From Arthrobacter sp. zg-Y238 (GTDB lineage: Bacteria; Actinomycetota; Actinomycetes; Actinomycetales; Micrococcaceae), in contig NZ_JANFLU010000010.1 in the NCBI RefSeq assembly GCF_024385525.1, forward strand, positions 434,001 to 498,000: a stretch of 64,000 nucleotides of DNA, given 5' to 3'. The notes under the pieces were generated by a model. That model worked only from the letters and a program-made list of their open reading frames with translations, was not told the origin of the DNA and searched no databases. The translations under genes were made by a program, and so were the position numbers. Each line of letters begins with the position of its first letter. Within the stretch, counting starts at the first letter, position 1. Shown in pieces: positions 55,386 through 64,000 of this stretch.

Positions 55386-56039
55386 CTACAGCGTCACGCC
55401 GTCGGGAAGGTCCGGTGCATCGAATTTCTGCCGGTCACACTCGGCCTTCAGCTGCGGGTAGGTGGCGGCAATCAGGTCCAGGATGCGGTTGCGGACCACC
55501 AGGTAAGCCTCCCCGACGCCCACCACGCCCTTGAATTCCTTGAGCTCCTCCTCGTAGGAAGTCTGCTGGTGGCGCAGGTAGTTCACGGTCAGCCGGTTTA
55601 GCCGCGACGGTGCCGTGGAGAGGCTGGCCGGGGACTGCTTGCCGCGGAGCCTGCCGTTGAAATGCTCGATCGCCTTGCGCTGCATGGTTTCCCACGGCTC
55701 GGGAACAATGCGCAGGTCCAGCGCTTCGGCGACGGCGACCGCTGCCTTCTTCTTCACCAGGGCACGTTCCCGGGCTGCCAGCTGACGGTTGCGGGAGGCC
55801 TCCCGGGCCTTTTGGTACTCCGGCGTGGCCTCGATGGCTTCGACGCGTTCCAGGGCGTAGAGCTTCATGGGGGCTGCCTTGCGGGAAAACGGGTTCCGTG
55901 CGGTCTGATCCGGTTCGGGCAGGAAGGTCTTGATCTGCCCGTCGGTCCAGCCCCGTTCCTTCTTCAGGTCATCGGCGATGAGCATGCCCTCGCTGTTTGC
56001 CGGTTTCGGACGCGGCGGGTGGTGTTTGCCTCTGGGCAC
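55386..56039 (-). CDS. Conserved hypothetical protein with charged central helix
   Basis: 217 residues from GTG 56039 (GGGGAG 5 nt upstream). An ATG at 55985 inside the frame or at 56123 upstream is possible. The protein is hydrophilic, with a Lys/Arg/Ala-rich central helix (REASRNRQLAARERALVKKK) and a C-terminal part containing VGEAYLVVRNRILDLIA. I do not recognise a family. No membrane or signal features. Confidence 0.68.
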   Translation of the reverse strand: MPRGKHHPPRPKPANSEGMLIADDLKKERGWTDGQIKTFLPEPDQTARNPFSRKAAPMKLYALERVEAIEATPEYQKAREASRNRQLAARERALVKKKAAVAVAEALDLRIVPEPWETMQRKAIEHFNGRLRGKQSPASLSTAPSRLNRLTVNYLRHQQTSYEEELKEFKGVVGVGEAYLVVRNRILDLIAATYPQLKAECDRQKFDAPDLPDGVTL

Positions 56040-56111
56040 GGTGCTCCCCGGATGTAGGAATGGTGTTTCTCCTATTCTAGGAGCCCGCTGTCCCCGGTCC
56101 TTCAAATGCAA

Positions 56112-56146
56112 AAACGCCGCCATTCCCGGGTGGGAACGACGGCGGA
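56112..56146 (-). terminator. Terminator for the small secreted-protein gene
   Basis: CGCCGCC...GGCGG stem around TTCCCGGGTGGGAA; on the minus strand it is followed by TTTTTGC. It lies about 30 nt after the stop of the small gene. Confidence 0.65.
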
Positions 56147-56173
56147 GACTTCTTCTGCGCTGTGCCTTGTGCG

Positions 56174-56350
56174 TTACGCGGTGGCCTCAGCGACGACCTG
56201 GCTCGCGGCCGGTTCTGCGTTCAGCATTGCGACCTCTGCTGCCGATACTCCCCCGGCAACCAGTGCGCATCCGGCCGCAATGGCCGTGATCTGTGCGGTG
56301 AATCGTGAAGTGGTGGTCCTGCTGCGTGTGACATTGACGTGCTTCAACAT
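56174..56350 (-). CDS. Small predicted secreted peptide, unknown
   Basis: 58 residues from ATG 56350, with AAGGGAG ~11 nt upstream. A basic N-terminus (MLKHVNVTRSRTTTSRF) and a hydrophobic stretch (AQITAIAAGCALVAGGVSAA) look like a signal peptide with AxA-like cleavage, leaving about 20 Ala/Glu-rich residues. A good terminator follows, which supports a real transcript. Family not recognised; a longer start at 56464 is possible. Confidence 0.55.
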   Translation of the reverse strand: MLKHVNVTRSRTTTSRFTAQITAIAAGCALVAGGVSAAEVAMLNAEPAASQVVAEATA

Positions 56351-56612
56351 ATAGCTGATGCTCCCTTCGAGAGGCATGGGGTAGCACTCCGGACACACTG
56401 AATCGATGTGCCGAAAAGCGGTGGCTTCTGCGCCGGAGTGGTGGTTTTGCGGTTCGTCGCCCAAGGCGGACCGCGGAATTCAGGAGAGGCTGCGCGTGCT
56501 GCACTTACTGGCTGCGCTTATGGGGCCTTCGGATCCTGTCCGCTTTCCAGTCTACTGGTATTACCTTCTGTGCTCAAGGTGCGAGGCCCGGGATGGCAGT
56601 ACGTTTGAACAC

Positions 56613-57290
56613 ATGCAAGTTGATCATCTTGACCTGTCCATTCCCGTCGGCGAGGGGCACGTATCCGCCGTATTGTCCCGCCCCGACGGCGCGGACGTGA
56701 CCGTCGTCGTCGCCCACGGAGCCGGAACCGGGATGGAGCACCCCTTCCTCACCGGGTTCACCGGCGCCCTGACCGACGGCGGCGCGGCCACCCTGCGCTT
56801 CAACTTTCCGTACCGCGAAGCCGGGAAGAAGTTTCCGGACCGGGCTCCCGTGGCCGTGGAAACGTGGAAGGCCGTTATGGCCACTGTGGCGGAGCGCGAC
56901 GACGCCGGGCCGGTCTGGGCGTGCGGGAAGTCCTTCGGCGGCCGGATGGCGTCCATGTCGGTCGCGGAAGGCATGCCTGCGGCAGGCCTGGTGTATCTGG
57001 GCTACCCTTTGCATCCGCCCGGCAAGCCGGAGAAGCTGCGCGATGAGCATTTATACGGCCTGACCCTGCCGATGCTGTTCCTGCAAGGCACACGTGACAC
57101 TTTCGCCCTGCCCGGCGAGCTGGAACCCGTGGCCCATCGGATTGGTCCGAACGCCCGGGTTGAACGGATTGAGGGCGGGAACCACTCCTTTGAGGTGCGC
57201 GGACAGAAGCGCACGCCTGACGTCATAGGTGCCGGACTCGCTGAGCCGGTCCTGCGGTTTATCCGGGACGCAGAAGCCGGGAGGAGTTGA
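56613..57290 (+). CDS. Alpha/beta hydrolase (KANL3/Tex30-like, dienelactone-hydrolase type)
   Basis: 225 residues from ATG 56613. VVVAHGAGTGMEHPFL forms the oxyanion region, CGKSFGGRMAS the nucleophile elbow (serine in GKSFGG), QGTRDTFALP the acid, and GGNHSFEV the histidine. Complete triad, substrate unknown. Its stop overlaps the next hydrolase start (TGATG). Confidence 0.85.
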   Translation: MQVDHLDLSIPVGEGHVSAVLSRPDGADVTVVVAHGAGTGMEHPFLTGFTGALTDGGAATLRFNFPYREAGKKFPDRAPVAVETWKAVMATVAERDDAGPVWACGKSFGGRMASMSVAEGMPAAGLVYLGYPLHPPGKPEKLRDEHLYGLTLPMLFLQGTRDTFALPGELEPVAHRIGPNARVERIEGGNHSFEVRGQKRTPDVIGAGLAEPVLRFIRDAEAGRS

Positions 57291-58189
57291 TGGCAAGCCT
57301 GCCGATGCAGCTTCTGGCACCGTTCTTACGGCTGACCAGGAAGCCGTTGACGGCCACGGTGGAACGTACGGAGGCGAGACTGGCGAAGGGGAGGCAGCCC
57401 GCCCCGCCTCCCCGAAGCCTGCTGCGGAAGTTCCGTGTGGAACAGAGGAGCGTCGAGGGGTTCTCCTGCTATTCGGTGATGCCAGGGGCCGGGGGCAGCT
57501 CCGTGCCCGGAACTGCCTCCTGCGCGGTGTTGTACCTGCACGGCGGTTCGTACATCAGCCCGATCAGCGCCTGGCACTGGCGGTTCATCGCCCGTCTGGC
57601 GGCAGCGGGCCACCGGGTGGAGGTTCCGCTCTACGGTCTGGCCCCGGAGTACAACCACCGGGACGCACCAGGACTGCTGGCGTCCGTGTACCGGCAGCTG
57701 CTTGAAGACTACGATCCCAGGGACGTGGCTTTTATGGGCGACTCAGCCGGTGGCGGACTGGCGCTGGCCTTTGCCGAGCAGCTAACGGAGTTGTCTCTGC
57801 CTCAACCGCGGCGTTTGGTTCTGCTGTCCCCGTGGGTGGACGTGGCGATGGAGAATCCGGAGCTTGCCGCGGTTGAAGCGGTGGATCCGTGGCTCAGCCG
57901 TGCCGGGCTGCGGGTTGCGGCGCGTGCCTGGGCTTCGGGTGACGCCCTGACGGATCCACGGGTCAGTCCCGTCAACGGCATGCTGTCGGGTCTGCCGCCG
58001 ACGGACCTGTTTGTCGGAACCCATGACCTGCCCTATCCCGATGTGCTCCGGCTGGAAAGACTGCTGAAGTCGGCCGGAACCCCGGTTTCGCTGCAGGTCG
58101 CTGACGGCGGGGTCCATGTCTATCCCCTGCTTCCCGTGCCCGAGGGCAGGGCTGCGCGGAAGAGGATCCTGGAGCTGCTGCGGGCCTGA
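57290..58189 (+). CDS. Alpha/beta hydrolase, hormone-sensitive-lipase-like esterase
   Basis: 299 residues. HGGSYISPISAWHW supplies the HGG oxyanion hole, GDSAGGGLAL the serine, VGTHDLPYPD the acid and GVHVYP the histidine. It is typical of the bacterial HSL (GDSAG) esterase family and likely hydrolyses short or medium acyl esters. Coupled to the upstream hydrolase by a one-base overlap. Confidence 0.88.
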   Translation: MASLPMQLLAPFLRLTRKPLTATVERTEARLAKGRQPAPPPRSLLRKFRVEQRSVEGFSCYSVMPGAGGSSVPGTASCAVLYLHGGSYISPISAWHWRFIARLAAAGHRVEVPLYGLAPEYNHRDAPGLLASVYRQLLEDYDPRDVAFMGDSAGGGLALAFAEQLTELSLPQPRRLVLLSPWVDVAMENPELAAVEAVDPWLSRAGLRVAARAWASGDALTDPRVSPVNGMLSGLPPTDLFVGTHDLPYPDVLRLERLLKSAGTPVSLQVADGGVHVYPLLPVPEGRAARKRILELLRA

Positions 58190-58272
58190 TTACCGGAGCC
58201 GCGGGAGATACAGGGGCAGGATGTCGACGCCGGGACAGGAAAAGCGGGCCGTCGATTCGACCGTCGGTGCCG

Positions 58273-60285
58273 TCAGAAGGGCGGCATGTTCTCCTCTGGC
58301 TCCGGGCTCGGTCCGCCGGTTCCGACGGTTCCGCCGGTTCCAGACCATCTGGTCCCGGAAGAACCAAGTCCGTTGAAGTCCCTGCCGTGTAATTTCGCGT
58401 CCATTCGGTAGACCCGTCCCATCGGCGAAGTCCACTCGATGATGCCCGGCTCCGGTTGCCTTGCCTTCCACAACCCGACTGTCTTGAACCGGTGGTGCTC
58501 CTTGCATAGGTGGGCCAGGTTCCCGTGCTCGGTTGGCCCTCCAACGGCCCAGGGCAGGGTGTGGTCGAGTTCGCAGTTCTCTGCCGCCACGCTGCATCCC
58601 GGGAACCGGCAGGTCCCGTCACGGGCCTGCAGCCAGCGTTTGAGTGCGTGCGGAATCCTGCGCTGCCGGCCCACCGCCAGGATTTCTCCGTCGCCGCCCT
58701 GCAGCAAGCCGGTCCACCGGCCCATGTTCGCCAGCAGGTCCCGGGCGACCTCGGCACTGATCGGACCGTAGCCATTCAACTCCGCCGGCGCATCCGACAG
58801 CCCCAGCAGCGATTCGGCCGACACAATCACCATCACCTCCGCCCGTAATCCCCCGGCGGACCAGCCCTCCCCCGGCATGCCTGGCTCCTGCGGGGCATCG
58901 GAACCCGGGGTTGCGCCCACCCACGGTTCGCTTGTTCGCGAAGATGATTTCGGTCCGGTTCCCGCCCCTTCCGGCCTGTCTCGATCGCCCGGTTCACGTT
59001 TTACCGCGGTCGGTTCCGCAGCCGAGCGCATTCGCATCCCTAGGGTCGGTTCCGCCGCCGTGCCTGCCGCCGTGCCTGTCGGCATGCTCGGTTCCGCCGC
59101 CGTGCCTGTCGGCATGCCCGGTTCCGCCATGGAGCGTGTCGTCTGGCCGGTAAGCGCCGATACGAAGACATCGGCACGCAACTGATCCAATGTCCGGGAA
59201 TCCCCTGCCTTCTGCTCGCCGCGGGCGCAGCCGGTCAAACCGTTGAAGATCCCGTGCGCCGCAGCAGCAGGCAGGAAAGCCGAAAGGACACCGATCCCGT
59301 CCGGCAGGTCCTCCACCCAGACCCGGCGATCCGACACGGCCGCCCGGTGGCGCTCCGGAATGGTCTGCGGGAACATCCCCTCCCTGATCCTGCGGGCCGT
59401 GCGGTCGAACTGCGGACCGGTCTTCCCCGGGGCCAGGGGCAACAGTCCGGCCTCCAGCACCCTGCTGTCCTCGAGGCGCAGGCCAGCGGTCTGGTCCACA
59501 ACCGTACGGGCCCTGCGGTAATCGATGGCACCGTGTTCGAGGTCAGCCAAGGTCTCGGGGCATCTGGTGCACAACTGCTCCGAATCGGCGACCAGCCGCT
59601 GCGCGGTAACTCCGGGCAGGCACAGCAGGGCACCGACCTCCGCAGCGGTGGCCCTGAGCACCCACTCCCCGTCCCACTGTGCACCCCAGTCTCTGCCACG
59701 GGCACCACCCCGGCTGCAATCCCGGCCACCCGCCCGGTCGTTGCCGGTGGCGGCCGAAGCCGTATCGTTCGAGGCTTCCGCCGCAGGGTTCGCGTTAGAG
59801 GCAAAGTTAGCCTCGGTAGCCGTATCAGCTGCGTGGGCGCTGGCAGCCGGACCCGGAGTTGCCGCGTAGGGATCCGGACGTGGATATAGGTTCTGCGCAG
59901 TGAGTTCCTGCAGCCGGTACACGGTGCGTGCCTGTTGCGCCTGCACCCAGCAGACCACTGCGTTGAGACGCTCCAGAGTCTGCAGCGCCGCTTCCTGCCC
60001 CAGTTCCCCAGGCTCCTGGAGGGAGAGCATCCCCATCAACCCGGGCGGCAACACCGTGCCTGCAGCAGGAGCATCACCGGCGGACACGCAGAACACACCC
60101 GGCAGCGCCAATCCCATGTCCGCCTGGGGAGGTGTGCTGGTTGTCCATGCCCTGAATGGCTCCCGCGGCTCTTCAGCGCGGCCCCCGGCATTTCCGGTAC
60201 CCGTGCTGTCCGAACGTGGATATGCCCCCGGATGACGAGCCGCTCGACTCCGGGAGCGAGAATTGCGGGCAGTGGCCTGTTCCAT
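58273..60285 (-). CDS. DUF222 / HNH endonuclease-domain protein (13E12 family)
   Basis: 670 residues. DUF222 helical domain in two parts (~105-370 and ~490-540) and a C-terminal HNH module: CRFPGC, ELDHTLPW and HLCKEHHRFKT (~560-600). Low-complexity inserts at ~140-195 and ~400-470; the second contains repeated MPTGTAAEP. Actinobacteria often carry many copies of this family, which may be a mobile or self-splicing-like homing element. Activity is not established. Confidence 0.87.
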   Translation of the reverse strand: MEQATARNSRSRSRAARHPGAYPRSDSTGTGNAGGRAEEPREPFRAWTTSTPPQADMGLALPGVFCVSAGDAPAAGTVLPPGLMGMLSLQEPGELGQEAALQTLERLNAVVCWVQAQQARTVYRLQELTAQNLYPRPDPYAATPGPAASAHAADTATEANFASNANPAAEASNDTASAATGNDRAGGRDCSRGGARGRDWGAQWDGEWVLRATAAEVGALLCLPGVTAQRLVADSEQLCTRCPETLADLEHGAIDYRRARTVVDQTAGLRLEDSRVLEAGLLPLAPGKTGPQFDRTARRIREGMFPQTIPERHRAAVSDRRVWVEDLPDGIGVLSAFLPAAAAHGIFNGLTGCARGEQKAGDSRTLDQLRADVFVSALTGQTTRSMAEPGMPTGTAAEPSMPTGTAAGTAAEPTLGMRMRSAAEPTAVKREPGDRDRPEGAGTGPKSSSRTSEPWVGATPGSDAPQEPGMPGEGWSAGGLRAEVMVIVSAESLLGLSDAPAELNGYGPISAEVARDLLANMGRWTGLLQGGDGEILAVGRQRRIPHALKRWLQARDGTCRFPGCSVAAENCELDHTLPWAVGGPTEHGNLAHLCKEHHRFKTVGLWKARQPEPGIIEWTSPMGRVYRMDAKLHGRDFNGLGSSGTRWSGTGGTVGTGGPSPEPEENMPPF
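59048..59130. repeat. Imperfect ~30-bp tandem repeats inside the HNH gene
   Basis: Repeated blocks of GTGCCTGTCGGCATGC with GGTTCCGCC encode reiterated MPTGTAAEP peptides in a disordered linker. Copy number could vary between strains. Confidence 0.7.
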
Positions 60286-60551
60286 AAGCCAAGTCCACCA
60301 GCGCGGAGGCCTGCCCGGACCGGTGGGCCGGCACTATGTGGAAAACTGCTCTACGGCATCATGAGGGCCCAGCCTGTGGAGGAACTCTCTGCTCCTGGCT
60401 CACACCCGTCTGCAGCGACCAGGTTGAATAAGCCAAAACGCCGGACCTGCTCAGCCCTGCCACGGTGCCCGCTCGCAAGCGGCGGCTGCACAGCGTCGAA
60501 GTCCACCGTCCTCCAAGCAGGTCACGGCATCACCCTTCAGCGAGCCGGCCT

Positions 60552-60926
60552 CTAGTGTTGCTTCCCCGCAGGTTCAGAGCCACTCGCAGCAACAACCCGT
60601 CCCGCAGCACGGTTCGCCCGGGAGGCAGCCGCAAGAATCAACGCAAGTACTCCGAGGCTTCCCGTAATGGCAACGACGGCAAGCACTCCCTCGGTGCCGT
60701 CGAAGACCAGGGCGAGGATGCCCATGACCGCAAAAACGGCAGCTGCCGCGTGTATGAGTCCGCGCGCTGCCTCATGTCCCGCCCGCCAGGCCTCCGGCGA
60801 ATCCGTCACGTATCCCGTTCGGATGCCAATCAGGCCGTTGACGCCAACCTTCCCCCGGGCGGTGGCTTCAGCCGCCCAGGACAGGCCGAGTCCGCACATT
60901 AGCATCACTATTCCCGTAAACCCCAT
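60552..60926 (-). CDS. SdpI-family membrane protein
   Basis: 124 residues with three predicted helices and the SdpI signature IGIRTGYVTDSPEAWRAGHE in the first cytoplasmic loop. The family includes the Bacillus SdpI immunity protein, but most actinobacterial members are uncharacterised. It begins 9 nt after the Nudix gene stop. The 266 nt upstream of the HNH gene (60286-60551) hold no visible gene. Confidence 0.82.
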   Translation of the reverse strand: MGFTGIVMLMCGLGLSWAAEATARGKVGVNGLIGIRTGYVTDSPEAWRAGHEAARGLIHAAAAVFAVMGILALVFDGTEGVLAVVAITGSLGVLALILAAASRANRAAGRVVAASGSEPAGKQH

Positions 60927-60935
60927 GGCTACAGG

Positions 60936-61646
60936 CTACCGGGTCCGCTCGTAGCGCCAGGAGGTCTTGTCCATTACGAGCCGGTGCCGCGCCGGCGGAG
61001 AAGGATCCGACGTCGGCGCAGAAGATCCACCGACAGCCGCGCCGGAAGCGCCGCCCGCGCCGTCGTACTCATCGTCGCCCGCCCAGGCCAAAACCGTCGC
61101 GGGCTCGTATCCGGAGAGGGGACGGGTCCGGAAGGTTTCCGGTTCAGCACCCGCAATCCGGGCCAGGGCGGCAGCCGCGGAGGTATCGGTGGTCAGGGAG
61201 TGCAGGGTGACCCAGGTCGGCGCAACGAGCTGCATCAGCCCGTTGCGGTGCCGGTCCAGTGCCTCCGCCGGCAGGAGCCACAGGTGGTTGAGCAGCTCCC
61301 CCGGGTTGAGCCGGATATTCCCGTCTGGAGCCTCCGCCGCAAAGAACCAGGTCTGGTAGCGCCGGGGAATGTTCTCCGGAGGGATCCAGCAGGAAAGCGG
61401 CACCAGGTCCGCGGCAGGAAGGACCAGCCCGGTCTCTTCGGCGGTTTCGCGTACTCCGGCCCGCAGAGCGGCCGCTGCTTCGGGCTCTCCCTCAACGCGG
61501 TCTTCCGGGTCCACCCGGCCGCCGGGAAACACCCAGGCACCGCCGAAGGAGCCCGCAGTCGGCCGCTCGAGCAGCAGCACTTCGGGGCCGGCGTCGGAAT
61601 CCCGAAGGAGTACGACAGTGGCCGCCGTACCGGTTAGTTCGCTCAT
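60936..61646 (-). CDS. Nudix hydrolase
   Basis: 236 residues. The Nudix box is expanded: GGRVDPEDRVEGEPEAAAAL then RETAEETGL, with the REx2EExG core intact. N-terminal strand AATVVLLRDSDAGPEVLLLER. Large actinobacterial members are CoA or nucleotide pyrophosphatases; the substrate is unknown. C-terminal ~40 residues are a low-complexity tail. Confidence 0.87.
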   Translation of the reverse strand: MSELTGTAATVVLLRDSDAGPEVLLLERPTAGSFGGAWVFPGGRVDPEDRVEGEPEAAAALRAGVRETAEETGLVLPAADLVPLSCWIPPENIPRRYQTWFFAAEAPDGNIRLNPGELLNHLWLLPAEALDRHRNGLMQLVAPTWVTLHSLTTDTSAAAALARIAGAEPETFRTRPLSGYEPATVLAWAGDDEYDGAGGASGAAVGGSSAPTSDPSPPARHRLVMDKTSWRYERTR

Positions 61647-61700
61647 TCAGAAGAGCATAACGAATACCGGCGGCGGCCACCGTAAAAAGCGTCCGGAGCG

Positions 61701-62429
61701 CTAGAGCACCTTGGCCAGGAAGTCCTGAAGCCGCGGAGCCTGCGGGTTGCCGAAGAGCAGTTCAGGGGTGTTCTCTTCGACGATGTAGCCGTCCGCCATG
61801 AAGATCACGCGGTCGGCCACTTCGCGGGCGAAGCCCATTTCGTGGGTGACAACAACCATGGTCATGCCTTCCCGGGCCAGGTCACGGATGACCTGCAGCA
61901 CTTCGCCCACCATTTCCGGGTCGAGGGCAGAGGTGGCCTCGTCGAAGAGCATGATGTCGGGCTGCATGGCCAGCGCACGGGCAATAGCCACACGCTGCTT
62001 CTGGCCGCCGGAAAGCTGAGCGGGACGCGCGTCGGCCTTGTCTGCCAGCCCAACCCGGTCCAGCAGTGCCAGCGCGGTCTTGCGGACCTCGGCCTTCGGT
62101 GCCTTCTTCAGCTGCACCGGAGCCAGCATGATGTTGTCCAGCACGCTCATGTGCGGGAACAGGTTGAAGTGCTGGAAGACCATGCCGATGTGCTGGCGCA
62201 CCTCGTTCAGGTTCACCTTCGGATCGGTGAGGTCGAAACCGTCAACCATGACGGTGCCGCCGGTGATGTCTTCGAGCTTGTTCAGGCAGCGCAGGAACGT
62301 GGACTTGCCGGAGCCGGAGGGGCCGATCACGCAGACCACTTCGCCCTCGGCCACGCTGACGTCCAGGCCCTTGAGGACCTCGTTGGATCCGTAGGACTTC
62401 CGCAGTCCGATGGTTTGGATCTTGCTCAC
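61701..62429 (-). CDS. Polar amino-acid ABC transporter ATP-binding protein
   Basis: 242 residues. Walker [11 protein letters not shown]-loop [14 protein letters not shown], signature [11 protein letters not shown], Walker [16 protein letters not shown], switch VTHEMGF. This is the GlnQ/HisP-type subunit. The start overlaps the stop of the fused binding-protein/permease gene by 4 nt. Confidence 0.94.
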   Translation of the reverse strand: MSKIQTIGLRKSYGSNEVLKGLDVSVAEGEVVCVIGPSGSGKSTFLRCLNKLEDITGGTVMVDGFDLTDPKVNLNEVRQHIGMVFQHFNLFPHMSVLDNIMLAPVQLKKAPKAEVRKTALALLDRVGLADKADARPAQLSGGQKQRVAIARALAMQPDIMLFDEATSALDPEMVGEVLQVIRDLAREGMTMVVVTHEMGFAREVADRVIFMADGYIVEENTPELLFGNPQAPRLQDFLAKVL

Positions 62430-63886
62430 TTGTTAAACCTCTTATCCAGGACGTCCGCCAACTTGGTCAGCAGCGTAATGACGATGAAGTACAGGGCAGC
62501 CACGATGATCAGGACCTCCGCGGTACGGAAGTTCACCGCGTAGATCTGCTGGCCCTGGTACGTCAGCTCCGCAAAGCCGATGACGGCAAGCAGGGAGGTG
62601 TCCTTCAAGGTGATGACGAACTGGTTGATGAAGGAAGGCGTCATGATCTTGATGGCCTGGGGAATGATGACCTTCTGCATGGTCTTCCCGTAGCCCAGTC
62701 CGAGGCTGCGTGCTGCTTCCATCTGGCCGGGATCCACGGACTGGATGCCGCCGCGGACAATCTCGGTCATGTAGGCGCCGGCGTTCAGGCTCAGCGTCAG
62801 CACACCGGCCGTCAGCACGTCCACCGGCTGGCCGATGATCTGCGGCAGGCCGAAGTAGAAGAAGAAGGCCTGGACCAGCACCGGGGTGCCGCGGAAGATG
62901 CTCACGTACACGGTGGCGATGCCGCGCAGGATCTTTGACGAGCCGACCTTCAGGAAGCCGAAGAACACGCCCAGGACGAGCGCGAAGAGCAACGACAGTG
63001 CGGTTGCCAGCAGGGTCAGGCCCATGCCCTTGGCGAAGGCCGGGCCGTTGTCCGTGATGAGGGACCAGAAGCTTGAGTCCTTGGCGCCGGCTTCCAGGTA
63101 GGTATCCAGGATTTCGTCGTATTCGCCGCTTTCCTTCAGGTCGGCGAGGCCGGCGTTGAAGGCGGTGAGGAGTTCGGGGTTGGCACCCTTGTTCACGGCG
63201 AAACCGTACGAGCTGCCGGCTTCCTTCTCGGTGACAGTCTTCAGGCCGTTGCCGGAGGCCACACCGTAGGCAAGCACGGGGTAATCATCAAACACGGCCA
63301 CGGAGCCGCCGGCCTTGACGTCGTCGTACATCTGGGCGGACTGCGCGAACGCAACCACCTCAAAGCCGTACTCGTCCTTGATGGACTCGGCGAACGTCTG
63401 ACCTTCGGTCCCGGTCTTGACCGCTACGCGCTTTCCGCGCAGATCCTCGTACCCGGCGACGTCGTCGTTGTTCTCGGCGACGGCCATCTGGATGCCGGAC
63501 TCGAAGTACGGATCCGAGAAGTCGAAGACCTGCCGGCGCTCGTCGGTGATGGACATGCCGGCAATGACGCCGTCCACCTGGTTGGACTGCAGCGACTGCA
63601 GTGCCGCATCAAAGCCGAGGGACTGGATTTCGACATTGAAACCCTCCTCCTCGGCGATCGCGTTGAGAAGGTCCATGTCGATACCGACCAGTTCGCCGTC
63701 TTGACGGAATTCGAACGGTGCGAAGGTGGTATCGGTGCCGATGACGAAGGTCTCGCCCTCGACGCCGTCCGCTGCAAAGGCTCCGGCCGCAGGTATCCCC
63801 AGCAACAAAGCCAGGGTTGCGAGGAAGGTGGTCAGCGGTACGGCCAGTTTAGCCGGGCCCTTTAAGGCCCGTTTGCCACTAAGCAA
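62426..63886 (-). CDS. Fused amino-acid binding protein and ABC permease
   Basis: 486 residues. Signal peptide or anchor (~1-38, ending AAGAFA), a periplasmic-type binding domain (~43-270: [39 protein letters not shown]), then permease helices (~285-480) with [20 protein letters not shown], the EAA loop. It imports glutamine or another polar amino acid with the ATPase encoded downstream. The fusion is known in actinobacteria and Firmicutes. The promoter should lie in 63887-64000; a CTGGA-N6-TCCAG dyad is the only visible element there. Confidence 0.92.
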   Translation of the reverse strand: MLSGKRALKGPAKLAVPLTTFLATLALLLGIPAAGAFAADGVEGETFVIGTDTTFAPFEFRQDGELVGIDMDLLNAIAEEEGFNVEIQSLGFDAALQSLQSNQVDGVIAGMSITDERRQVFDFSDPYFESGIQMAVAENNDDVAGYEDLRGKRVAVKTGTEGQTFAESIKDEYGFEVVAFAQSAQMYDDVKAGGSVAVFDDYPVLAYGVASGNGLKTVTEKEAGSSYGFAVNKGANPELLTAFNAGLADLKESGEYDEILDTYLEAGAKDSSFWSLITDNGPAFAKGMGLTLLATALSLLFALVLGVFFGFLKVGSSKILRGIATVYVSIFRGTPVLVQAFFFYFGLPQIIGQPVDVLTAGVLTLSLNAGAYMTEIVRGGIQSVDPGQMEAARSLGLGYGKTMQKVIIPQAIKIMTPSFINQFVITLKDTSLLAVIGFAELTYQGQQIYAVNFRTAEVLIIVAALYFIVITLLTKLADVLDKRFNK

Positions 63887-64000
63887 AGTAAACGTCTCCT
63901 AGCTCTTTCACTGCGGCCCACGCCGCAAATGCCCTCATAGAGCGTACCTAGAGCAGTGGCAATGCAACGAACTGGAAGGGCCTCCAGGAGCGTGACCTAG

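Overview
The window is a high-GC actinobacterial chromosome segment, most likely from Arthrobacter or a close relative in the Micrococcaceae. This rests on GC content, on gene order (parC/parE pair, sigA, pepA-lpd-sucB, lipB-lipA-DUF4191-RDD-glnA), on the fused CydDC exporter, the DUF222/HNH protein, and many GTG starts and 4-nt ATGA overlaps. Most genes are chromosomal core or housekeeping genes. No rRNA, tRNA, CRISPR array, transposase, phage gene or integrase was recognised.

Layout. 1-4.3 kb: 5' part of a GNAT/acyl-CoA-synthetase-like protein acetyltransferase, then divergent parC. 4.4-8.1 kb: csoR-copZ-copA copper operon with CsoR-type palindromes, and a divergent MntR-like DtxR regulator. 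8.1-16.9 kb: tandem-GNAT protein, cydA-cydB-cydDC (cytochrome bd oxidase and its exporter), and a divergent BlaI/M56-peptidase pair, separated from cydA by three near-identical palindromes. 17-22.7 kb: parE (with a 3x22-bp repeat at its end), a small zinc-ribbon protein, sigA, and a DUF4192 protein. 22.9-27 kb: ABC-2 exporter, MFS carrier, PAC2 protein. 27.2-33.2 kb: pepA, lpd, sucB, a small membrane protein with a fourth copy of the BlaI-type palindrome, and OsmC. 33.4-41.5 kb: urease locus ureA-X-ureBCFGD, nickel permease, urea transporter. 41.5-42.4 kb: two crcB fluoride channels. 42.7-48.2 kb: tricorn-type protease and Ser/Thr kinase. 48.3-55.4 kb: lipB, lipA, DUF4191, epimerase, RDD protein, glnA (perfect GlnR-type box) and a zinc-type dehydrogenase. 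55.4-64 kb: small hypothetical genes, two alpha/beta hydrolases, DUF222/HNH protein, SdpI-like protein, Nudix hydrolase and a polar amino-acid ABC transporter with fused binding protein and permease.

How the genes connect. Nitrogen: urea import, urea hydrolysis, nickel uptake and glutamine synthetase. Respiration: cytochrome bd, probably under a BlaI-type repressor that may also control a small membrane protein 17 kb away. Lipoate: LipB/LipA make the cofactor carried by SucB and reoxidised by Lpd. Metals: copper efflux under CsoR, a manganese-type regulator, nickel import.

The strongest candidate for something new is the urease locus. It has no ureE. Instead, between ureA and ureB it encodes a CbiX-chelatase-like protein with a long histidine-rich tail, which may be an alternative nickel-handling factor. 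The second is the apparent BlaI-type regulon linking cytochrome bd to a small uncharacterised membrane protein.
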